DNA of 10,126 nt, from contig CADEEU010000107.1 of assembly GCA_902826385.1 (NCBI GenBank), forward strand, positions 1 to 10,126. The letters run 5' to 3'. This DNA is from an uncultured Acidobacteriota bacterium (GTDB lineage: Bacteria; Acidobacteriota; Blastocatellia; Pyrinomonadales; Pyrinomonadaceae). Positions 1 to 5,108 of the stretch are shown here, one piece after another. How positions within the stretch are numbered: position 1 is the first letter of the stretch; every line of letters starts with the position of its first letter. The notes beneath the pieces are model-generated. The model was not told the DNA's origin, searched no databases, and saw only the letters and a list, made by a program, of their open reading frames with translations. The position numbers and the translations under genes are program-made.

Positions 1-62
1 ACGGCCATCTGCTGTCACTGCCGCTGAAACCATGATCTGAATCTGATTCAATGCGATAGTTC
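1..62. other. Window edge, no gene assigned
   Basis: Short open forward frames end at 35 and 40 and could be the tail of a gene lying to the left, but about ten codons are too few to judge. A small palindrome, TGAATC-T-GATTCA (38-50), lies just past the PIN toxin stop; its one-base centre makes it unsuitable as a hairpin. Confidence 0.3.
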
Positions 63-494
63 TCACCGTTCGTTTAACGCCCCATTCATAAAGGCGTCAA
101 ATTCCTGGATTGTAAACAGATTGATCTTTGGGAATTCTATCTTCTTGAGTGGGTGAAAATGGCGGTCGTTCGAGACTAGGAAATCGGCATTAGCAGAGAC
201 CGCGCAGTCCGCGAATTTGTTGTCCGACGGATCTTCCCCGCTCAGCCCGAAGTTGAAATAAATATCGATTTTGTTGGTGAACGGACTGACGGTCAAAAAG
301 TTAACAACATTTTCCGCGACGTGATTTCCGGCTTTCCTCGCAATTACTTCTTCGTATTCGAACAAAATGTCATTCGATACACACAGCAACACGCGTCCGT
401 TTATTATCGAATCAAACACCCATCGAAACGGGGATTTTCTTCCGATCGAGGCGATCAGGATGTTAGTGTCGAGGACGATTCTCGGAGCGGTCAT
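63..494 (-). CDS. PIN-domain RNase toxin (COG1569-like, type II toxin-antitoxin)
   Basis: A 143-residue protein of the PIN family, single-strand RNA endonucleases that act in the cytoplasm and are normally held inactive by a partner antitoxin. The N-terminal strand carries the first metal-binding aspartate in VLDTN (Asp9). Acidic residues follow at Glu46/Glu48 in the second helix, then the family signature DNKFADCA (Asp91, Asp96), then Asp110 in SNDRHF, so the acidic active site looks complete. The length is normal for a stand-alone PIN toxin. The ATG at 494-492 lies inside the end of the upstream small gene, with a 32-base overlap, which implies one transcript and coupled translation. Family membership is clear from the motifs. 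The toxin role is inferred from the family and the paired gene. The target RNA cannot be read from the sequence. Confidence 0.88.
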   Translation of the reverse strand: MTAPRIVLDTNILIASIGRKSPFRWVFDSIINGRVLLCVSNDILFEYEEVIARKAGNHVAENVVNFLTVSPFTNKIDIYFNFGLSGEDPSDNKFADCAVSANADFLVSNDRHFHPLKKIEFPKINLFTIQEFDAFMNGALNER

Positions 495-699
495 GTGCGT
501 TGGCCCAGGCGGTCATGTCTTTTGCCGTTAAACCCTTTTCTTTCCATACCTTGTCCATCTCATCAGACGCACGTTCGGCAAAATAGCGGGCCAGGACTTC
601 TTTCACCTCTTTAAGGGTTTCTTCGGAAAGATTGTTGCCGTAAAGGCGAAGCAGCTCCATCTGCAGATTACTCATATTGGCCATAGCTTTTTCCATCAC
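463..699 (-). CDS. Antitoxin partner of the PIN toxin (small helical protein)
   Basis: A small charged protein of up to 78 residues, placed directly upstream of the PIN toxin and overlapping it. The middle (around residues 24-50, EETLKEVKEVLARYFAERA) is predicted to be one or two long helices. The C-terminal part (EMDKVWKEKGL, then TAWANAH and a basic tail) resembles small antitoxin-like proteins that accompany COG1569 PIN toxins; such tails usually wrap the toxin. I see no obvious ribbon-helix-helix or AbrB DNA-binding fold at the N-terminus. The start is uncertain: GTG at 699, then in-frame ATGs at 696, 684 and 675. A GGAAA-type purine run precedes the ATG at 684, giving 73 residues, but the ATG at 696 is equally plausible. 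The antitoxin function is inferred from gene order and resemblance. Confidence 0.75.
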   Translation of the reverse strand: MMEKAMANMSNLQMELLRLYGNNLSEETLKEVKEVLARYFAERASDEMDKVWKEKGLTAKDMTAWANAHDRSENRPRH

Positions 700-704
700 A
701 GATG

Positions 705-729
705 CCTGTAACTAGCTGATTGTAACAGG
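705..729. promoter_or_regulatory. Candidate operator: inverted repeat CCTGTAAC / GTAACAGG
   Basis: Arms at 705-712 (CCTGTAAC) and 722-729 (GTAACAGG) are inverted copies of each other at 7 of 8 positions, centred at 717, and they cover the extended -10 of the toxin-antitoxin operon. A further TGTAAC is found at 743-748, so the core TGTAAC occurs three times in the same orientation (707-712, 721-726, 743-748). A longer near-repeat, ATGCCTGTAACT (702-713) and ATGCCTGTGTAACT (736-749), adds to the pattern. Type II modules commonly repress themselves by binding such sites. That binding is inference here. Confidence 0.45.
719..727 (-). promoter_or_regulatory. Extended -10 promoter of the antitoxin-toxin operon
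   Basis: On the reverse strand the bases read TG-T-TACAAT, a strong extended -10 element (TG at 727-726, TACAAT at 724-719). Transcription would start near 712, about 13-16 bases before the candidate starts of the antitoxin. No good -35 is visible at the usual spacing, which is common for extended -10 promoters. The element lies within the inverted repeat at 705-729. Confidence 0.5.
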
Positions 730-764
730 GAATGAATGCCTGTGTAACTGTTTCGGTGCGCAAC

Positions 765-793
765 TTGTTTCTAGTCCCTCCGTCGGATAAAAT
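765..793 (+). promoter_or_regulatory. Possible sigma-70-type promoter of citrate synthase
   Basis: TTGTTT (765-770) and TAAAAT (788-793) are separated by 17 bases and lie 43 bases before the citrate synthase start. Each matches the consensus hexamer at four or five of six positions. It is the best forward promoter I can see in the 137-base divergent region, but the match is ordinary and untested. Confidence 0.35.
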
Positions 794-836
794 TGGATTA
801 GCCAATAAAGCAAACTAATTACGGGATAACCATATA

Positions 837-1976
837 ATGAGCACAGGAACAGAAACAACCGCGGCCAGTGAAGGGTTGCGTGGGGTCGTTGCGGCGCAGA
901 GCGCTATCGGCGACGTTAACGGGATTGAAGGGAAGTTAATATATCAGGGTTACGACATACACGACCTTGCTGAACATTCGACGTTCGAAGAGGTCATTTA
1001 TCTTTTGTGGAACGGCAAACTGCCCAACCAGTCGGAGCTGAATGATCTGACCAAACAGATCAGGGCTAGCTATGAAGCGCCGGCGGAAGTGATCGGGCTG
1101 ATGAAGAGCTTCCCGAAGGAGGCCGACCCGATGGATGTGCTGCGCACATCGGTTTCCGCCCTCGATTTCTACGACAAAGACGGCCACGGCACCGACCGCG
1201 AAAACGCGATGAAGGCCGCGGTAAAGATCACCGGCCAGATAGGCACGATTGCCGCCGCGTGGGACCGCATCAGGAACGGCAAGGATGTGGTCGCGCCGGA
1301 TAAATCGCTTTCGATTGCGGAAAATTTTCTCTACATGCTTCGCGGCGAAAAGCCCGACGCGGACGAGGCGAGGATGTTCGACATCGCGCTTATTCTTCAT
1401 GCCGATCATGAGTTGAACGCTTCGACATTCACGACACGCGTCGTCGCCGGAACGCTGGCCGACATGTACGGCGCCGTCACGGCGGGTATTGCCGCGTTGG
1501 CCGGGCCGCTCCACGGCGGAGCGAACACGAATGTGATGAAGATGCTCATCGAGATCGACGATCCCGCAAAGATCGACGGCTGGGTTGACGAGGCCCTCGC
1601 CAGTAAGAAAAAGATCATGGGCATCGGCCACGCGGTTTATAAAACCGAAGACCCGCGTGCCACCTGGCTGCGTAAGTTCTCAAAACAGATGGCCGACAAG
1701 AAAGGCGAGTCCAAGTGGTACGAAATGTCACAGCGCATCGAGCATTTGATGCTGGAGAAAAAAGGGATGTACCCGAACGTCGATTTTTACTCTGCTTCAA
1801 CGTATTACCTGATGGGCATCGCCCTCGACATGTACACGCCCATCTTTGCCGTTTCAAGAATTTCGGGCTGGACTGGTCACATCCTTGAACAATACGCTAA
1901 CAACAAGCTGATCAGACCACGTGCCGAGTACATTGGTGCCCGCGATCAGAAATACGCGCCGATCGGGGAACGGTAG
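837..1976 (+). CDS. gltA: Citrate synthase
   Basis: Condenses oxaloacetate and acetyl-CoA to citrate, the entry step of the TCA cycle, in the cytoplasm. At 379 residues it has the compact length of the citrate synthases of Gram-positive bacteria and archaea rather than the longer hexameric enterobacterial form. The substrate and catalytic residues are present in order: HELNAS (His191), GPLHGGAN (catalytic His226), GIGHAVYKTEDPR (His265), and VDFYSA (catalytic Asp316), followed by the conserved ISGWTGHILEQ near the C-terminus. The ATG at 837 fits the expected N-terminus, with LRGVVAAQSAIGDVNG soon after. Only a weak purine-rich stretch (GGGATAA) precedes it. The gene stands alone, divergent from a toxin-antitoxin pair and closed by a hairpin terminator. 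2-Methylcitrate synthases share this fold, so some overlap in specificity cannot be excluded; no prp genes are nearby to suggest it. Confidence 0.95.
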   Translation: MSTGTETTAASEGLRGVVAAQSAIGDVNGIEGKLIYQGYDIHDLAEHSTFEEVIYLLWNGKLPNQSELNDLTKQIRASYEAPAEVIGLMKSFPKEADPMDVLRTSVSALDFYDKDGHGTDRENAMKAAVKITGQIGTIAAAWDRIRNGKDVVAPDKSLSIAENFLYMLRGEKPDADEARMFDIALILHADHELNASTFTTRVVAGTLADMYGAVTAGIAALAGPLHGGANTNVMKMLIEIDDPAKIDGWVDEALASKKKIMGIGHAVYKTEDPRATWLRKFSKQMADKKGESKWYEMSQRIEHLMLEKKGMYPNVDFYSASTYYLMGIALDMYTPIFAVSRISGWTGHILEQYANNKLIRPRAEYIGARDQKYAPIGER

Positions 1977-2016
1977 TTCGGAGCTCGCCACCTTGGCGGC
2001 AAATTCGCTCAAGAAT

Positions 2017-2053
2017 AAGGCAAAGAGGAATTTGATTCACTCTTTGCCTTTTC
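2017..2053 (+). terminator. Hairpin terminator after citrate synthase
   Basis: A perfect 11-base inverted repeat, AAGGCAAAGAG (2017-2027) and CTCTTTGCCTT (2040-2050), is followed by TTC and more Ts. The interior can extend by GAAT/ATTC (2028-2031 with 2035-2038) with one bulged base and a three-base loop. This is a convincing intrinsic terminator 40 bases past the stop. The reverse complement is also followed by a T-rich stretch, so it could work weakly in the other direction. Confidence 0.8.
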
Positions 2054-2062
2054 TGTTATAAG
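2054..2062 (+). promoter_or_regulatory. Extended -10 of the DUF433/DUF5615 operon, predicting a leaderless mRNA
   Basis: TG-T-TATAAG at 2054-2062 is a near-consensus extended -10. A TTGATT at 2032-2037 could serve as a -35 with a long 19-base spacer inside the preceding hairpin. The hexamer ends only 8 bases before the ATG at 2071. Initiation at the usual distance would therefore fall at or beside the A of the ATG. No Shine-Dalgarno sequence is present in the intervening bases (ATTCAGCT), which fits a leaderless transcript. Confidence 0.5.
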
Positions 2063-2070
2063 ATTCAGCT

Positions 2071-2382
2071 ATGAATGCGTACGTGGAAATACGGGACGGC
2101 GGATATTGGATCAAAGGGAAAAGAATCTCCCTGGATTCGGTCGTCTATGCCTTTCACCGGGGCCAATCTCCCGAAAGTATTCAACAGTCTTTCCCGTTGC
2201 TAAATCTCGAAGAAATATACGGAGCCGTCGCGTACTATCTCTCCGATCGCGATGAGATTGACCGCAGAATTAGTGACGACGAAAACGCCTTTGAAGAAAT
2301 GCATCGCGAATCAAAAGAGCGAAACGCTGCCATATACGCCCGGATAGAGAAAGCCCGCTCTGAACTTGCTGCTCCCAAATGA
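2071..2382 (+). CDS. DUF433 antitoxin-like protein
   Basis: A 103-residue protein whose first two thirds match the DUF433 pattern: GGYWIKGKRISLDSVVYAF (residues 11-29), then a GQSPESIQQSFPLLNLEEIYGAVAYYLSDRDEI stretch (about 31-63). DUF433 is a small helix-turn-helix-like domain often found as the upstream partner of PIN-like DUF5615 proteins and regarded as an antitoxin. The C-terminal third (residues 64-103) is charged and helical and probably contacts the partner. The start codon directly follows a strong -10 and has no ribosome binding site. The stop overlaps the next start in ATGA, so the two are translationally coupled. The family call is well supported; the antitoxin role follows from family knowledge and gene order. 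Confidence 0.8.
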   Translation: MNAYVEIRDGGYWIKGKRISLDSVVYAFHRGQSPESIQQSFPLLNLEEIYGAVAYYLSDRDEIDRRISDDENAFEEMHRESKERNAAIYARIEKARSELAAPK

Positions 2383-2726
2383 GAATAAAGTTTCAGGCTG
2401 ATGCCGACCTCAACGACGACATTGTCAAAGGGGTAAAACGGAGAATTCCCGAGATAGATTTTCAGAATGCCAGAGATGCCGGCCTCGAGGGCTTGGAAGA
2501 CCCTGTTGTGCTCGCTCTTGCAGCGAGCGAAGGTCGTGTTCTCGTGACACACGATAGGCGAACAATGCCCTTTCACTTTGCCAATCTTATTGTTAGCAAC
2601 GACTGCCCCGGCGTAATCTTTGTTTCAAAGAAAGCACCAATTTCGACGGTGATTGATGAATTGGTATTATTTTGGTGGGCCGCGGATTCAGCAGAATTCG
2701 AAAACAGGATCGTATCGATCGCTTAG
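2379..2726 (+). CDS. DUF5615 PIN-like toxin candidate
   Basis: A 115-residue protein of the DUF5615 (PIN-like, Mut7-C related) family, putative ribonucleases paired with DUF433 proteins. The N-terminal strand FQADADL carries two acidic residues (Asp8, Asp10) at the place of the usual DEN-type motif. NARDAGLEGLEDP holds Asp33 and Glu40/Asp41. GRVLVTHDRRTMP supplies the conserved Asp59 after the central strand. The fold and acidic cluster look intact. Its start overlaps the DUF433 stop by four bases and has no ribosome binding site of its own, so translation is probably re-initiated by ribosomes finishing DUF433. It ends 4 bases before the stop of the convergent SDR gene. Toxicity is inferred; the family is much less studied than classical VapC. 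Confidence 0.78.
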   Translation: MRIKFQADADLNDDIVKGVKRRIPEIDFQNARDAGLEGLEDPVVLALAASEGRVLVTHDRRTMPFHFANLIVSNDCPGVIFVSKKAPISTVIDELVLFWWAADSAEFENRIVSIA

Positions 2727-2730
2727 CCTT

Positions 2731-3507
2731 TCAATACGTCGCCAATCCGCAGTTCACATTCAGGTTTTGTCCGGTTATGGCGCCGCCTGCGTCGGAGCAT
2801 AGGAAGGCGACGGTTTCGCCGATCTCTTCGACGGTTTCGAATCTTTTCAACAGCGTGCGCATTTTGGTGCCCTCGATGGATTGTTCGGGCGAGATATGGA
2901 ATGCCTCGGCCAGTTTTTCGTTGAAAATGTGTCCGATCTCCGTTTCGGGTTGGAAGCCGGGAATGACGGTGTTTACGGTAACGTTTGACGAGCCGAGCTC
3001 GGCGGCGAGAACGCGGGTAAGAGCGAGTATACCGGCTTTTGAGCAGGCATCGGCCGCCGCGAAGGGAAGCGGATTTTTGCCGGAAAGGCCGCCGATGTTT
3101 ACGATGCGTCCCCAGCCGTTTTTCTTCAGATGCGGGATCGCGGCTTTGCAGAAAACGAAAACGGAACGCAGATTTCCGTTAAGCGTTTCGTCCCAAACCT
3201 CAAGCGGCATATTCTCGACCGTTTCCCCGACGCCGACGGTTGCCGCGTTGTTGACAAGGATATCGACGCGGCCGAAATATTCGACCGTTTCCTTGACGAT
3301 GCGTTTGATCTCGGCTTCGCTGAATGCGTCGCCCTGGATTCCCAAGACGCGGCCGCCTTCGGCCTCGATCTCGGCTTCTGCCGCTTTTAATTTTTCAAGC
3401 GTGCGGCCGTTGATCACAACCGCCGTCCCTGCTTTAGCCAGCGACTTAGCAATTGCGAGACCGATGCCCGCCGAGCTTCCCGAAACTATGGCAACTTTGT
3501 CATTCAT
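2731..3507 (-). CDS. SDR-family oxidoreductase with altered active site
   Basis: A 258-residue short-chain dehydrogenase/reductase of classical length. It has the glycine-rich cofactor motif SGSSAGIG (residues 9-16), Asn33-Gly34-Arg35 after the second strand (suggesting NADP preference), the adenine-pocket Asp60, and NNAA (86-89). Asn112 falls in the helix-4 position. Aligned with FabG-like enzymes, the segment RIVNIGGLSG puts Gly140 where the catalytic serine should be. DACSKAG puts Asp153 where the catalytic tyrosine should be, while Lys157 is kept. Ser142 two residues later might partly replace the serine. The C-terminus (VNCGLATY) also departs from the usual VDGG. The ATG at 3507 is preceded by GGAG at a good distance. 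The substrate is unknown. It is divergent from an MFS transporter and convergent with the DUF5615 gene. It may be an atypical SDR, or a cofactor-binding protein without normal chemistry. Confidence 0.85.
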   Translation of the reverse strand: MNDKVAIVSGSSAGIGLAIAKSLAKAGTAVVINGRTLEKLKAAEAEIEAEGGRVLGIQGDAFSEAEIKRIVKETVEYFGRVDILVNNAATVGVGETVENMPLEVWDETLNGNLRSVFVFCKAAIPHLKKNGWGRIVNIGGLSGKNPLPFAAADACSKAGILALTRVLAAELGSSNVTVNTVIPGFQPETEIGHIFNEKLAEAFHISPEQSIEGTKMRTLLKRFETVEEIGETVAFLCSDAGGAITGQNLNVNCGLATY

Positions 3508-3661
3508 AGATTCTCCAGAGTACGATTTGTATAACCTGATGATCGTCCAATAATACTCATCAAGTGCAATAAGGAAAAATCGCGTCCGCCGATTTCGTCC
3601 GCATTCGTCCTGACAAGTCCAAAATCTTTCAGGCGGCAGACGTTTATGACCGGAATGGCGA
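3508..3661. other. Divergent intergenic region between SDR and MFS genes
   Basis: These 154 bases must hold the promoters of both divergent genes. I see an SDR ribosome binding site (GGAG just upstream of its ATG) and an AT-rich half next to the SDR, with TATACA on the reverse strand but no matching -35. CGTCC recurs four times (3544, 3583, 3596, 3606), twice as CGTCCGC with a 13-base period. No convincing complete promoter or hairpin was found. Confidence 0.4.
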
Positions 3662-4969
3662 ATGGATTCTATGACAAAACAATCTGACAGCGGCTTTTTT
3701 TACGGCTGGATCATAGTTGTAATTTCGACGGTCGCGTTGATGATCAGTAACGGCCTATCCATCGGCGGCATTCCGGTTTTCTACAAACCGCTGCGCGAAG
3801 ATTTTACGTCGACCGGTGCCGTCGCGGCTGGCGGGGCCGAGAGCATGATAGCTCTCGCGGGATCGCTGACATTCTTGTTTGCGGGAGTTTTTTCACCTGT
3901 TGCCGGATACCTGGTCGATAAATACAGCATCAAGAAACTAATGATTGCGGGCTGTGCGATCCTGGGAACCGCATTAATTCTGCACTCACAGGCAACGACT
4001 CCTGCTGTGGTTTATGTTTCGCGGTCGATGATGGGTATTTCGCTCGGCTTGGTTGGCGTACTGGCAAACACTGTTCTCGTTTCCAATTGGTTCCGGCGAA
4101 AGCGCGGTACGGCGATCGGAATAATTCTAACCGGAACAAGTTTCGGCGGCGTCCTGATTCCACTATTGGCGACTCCTTTGATCTTAAACTATGGTTGGCG
4201 GACTGCGATGCTTGCGTTGAGCGTTATCATCTGGGTCATCCTGCTTCCGTCGATCATCTTTCTCGTTAAGGACCATCCGGGTTCGATCGGCCTGATGCCC
4301 GATGGCGATTCGCCCAGCGTGGCCGCCATCTCGTTCGAAAATGTAATTCAGGGTCCGCCGAAAACCGGAATGACATTATTGGAGGCCCTGAAAACGCCGA
4401 GATTCTGGGTTTTCGGTATCTGTGCGGCTCTAATTTTCTATCCGATCTTCGTAACTACGCAGCAGTTTATTCTTTACCTGCAAACGTCGCGTATCGGCAT
4501 GAGCGCTCAAGCCGCGAGTTTTGCCCAGGCGGCCTTATTTGCCGTCAGCGTCGCTGGAAAATTCTTTTTCGGATTCCTTTCCGACAAGATCTCACCGACG
4601 CGCGTCATGCTCTTGTGCTGCAGCGTCATGTTCGCGGCCACTTTCGTTCTCTTCGGCCTGACCGCTCAAACAGCGTTTCTGTTCATGATTCCGTTCGGGC
4701 TTGGATACGGCGGAACGTTCGTGTTATTGCAGCGGCTCGCGGCGGACTATTTCGGTTTGCGTGAGTACGGAAAAATCCTTGGAGCGATCACGGTTATCGA
4801 GACCATGGGTGCGGCCGTTGGCGGAATAGTTACCGGACGATTGGCGGACGCGGCGGGCGGCGATTATTCGCGTGCTTTCTACGGCGTCGCCGTAGCGACG
4901 GGACTCGCATTTGTAATGGTCGTCGCCCTGAATTTTATGGTCGGGAAAAAGGAAGAAACCATGCGATGA
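3662..4969 (+). CDS. MFS transporter, 12 transmembrane helices (monocarboxylate / oxalate-formate antiporter-like)
   Basis: A 435-residue inner-membrane major facilitator. The N-terminus FFYGWIIVVISTVALMI (about 13-29) starts helix 1 in the manner of the OFA/monocarboxylate-porter branch. The loop 2-3 signature is GYLVDKYSIKKLM (82-94, with Asp86), and its pseudo-repeat in the second half is FGFLSDKISPTRV (about 303-315). Between helices 4 and 5 lies NWFRRKRGTAIGI (142-154), also typical of that branch. A cytoplasmic loop with many prolines (about 205-240) separates the halves. Length and helix count are normal, so it appears complete. The first ATG is chosen because CGGAA lies six bases upstream; a second ATG occurs three codons later. 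It is divergent from the SDR, which may act on the same small molecule. The substrate cannot be read from the sequence. Confidence 0.88.
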   Translation: MDSMTKQSDSGFFYGWIIVVISTVALMISNGLSIGGIPVFYKPLREDFTSTGAVAAGGAESMIALAGSLTFLFAGVFSPVAGYLVDKYSIKKLMIAGCAILGTALILHSQATTPAVVYVSRSMMGISLGLVGVLANTVLVSNWFRRKRGTAIGIILTGTSFGGVLIPLLATPLILNYGWRTAMLALSVIIWVILLPSIIFLVKDHPGSIGLMPDGDSPSVAAISFENVIQGPPKTGMTLLEALKTPRFWVFGICAALIFYPIFVTTQQFILYLQTSRIGMSAQAASFAQAALFAVSVAGKFFFGFLSDKISPTRVMLLCCSVMFAATFVLFGLTAQTAFLFMIPFGLGYGGTFVLLQRLAADYFGLREYGKILGAITVIETMGAAVGGIVTGRLADAAGGDYSRAFYGVAVATGLAFVMVVALNFMVGKKEETMR

Positions 4970-4984
4970 AGTATTCCTTTTTTT
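4946..4984 (+). terminator. Weak possible terminator at the end of the MFS gene
   Basis: AAAAAGGAA (4946-4954) and TTCCTTTTT (4974-4982) form a perfect 9-base inverted repeat ending in a run of seven Ts (4978-4984). The stem has only two G-C pairs, the loop is 19 bases, and the left arm lies inside the coding end, so it is a poor hairpin. It may slow rather than stop transcription. Confidence 0.3.
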
Positions 4985-5026
4985 ACGATCTGCGGAAGAT
5001 TGAGGACCGAGAAAGCCGTCAACACC

Positions 5027-5055
5027 TGTTACTGTTACGGCCCATCTGATACAAT
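5027..5055 (+). promoter_or_regulatory. Promoter of the M14 peptidase gene with tandem TGTTAC motif
   Basis: TG-A-TACAAT at 5047-5055 is an extended -10 located 53 bases before the peptidase start. At the -35 distance (17-base spacer) sits a head-to-tail duplication TGTTACTGTTAC (5027-5038), which is not a consensus -35 but could be a regulator site. The leader then carries GGAG at 5094-5097 before the ATG at 5109. Confidence 0.45.
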
Positions 5056-5108
5056 CTCCCCGATCAAAACACATTCCTAGAAAAGTTTGACACGGAGAGT
5101 GACGGGTT

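Noticed and set aside
38..50. Palindrome TGAATC-T-GATTCA as a terminator for the PIN module
   Set aside because: The arms are separated by one base, too tight for an RNA hairpin, and no T-run follows on the reverse strand.
321..614. 97-codon forward open frame across the PIN module
   Set aside because: Antisense to both the toxin and antitoxin genes, which are supported by motifs and gene order.
936..1631. 231-codon reverse-strand open frame
   Set aside because: It lies fully antisense to citrate synthase, whose motifs are unambiguous; its protein is rich in Arg, His and Val in the way typical of shadow frames.
2672..3553. 293-codon forward open frame spanning the SDR gene
   Set aside because: It is the antisense shadow of the SDR gene, with a Ser/Pro/Ala-rich composition and no recognisable motif. 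Its first codons overlap the DUF5615 gene in another frame.
5087..5092. Perfect TTGACA hexamer upstream of the M14 gene
   Set aside because: It is only 16 bases before the ATG, so the matching -10 would fall inside the coding region, and no -10-like hexamer is present there.
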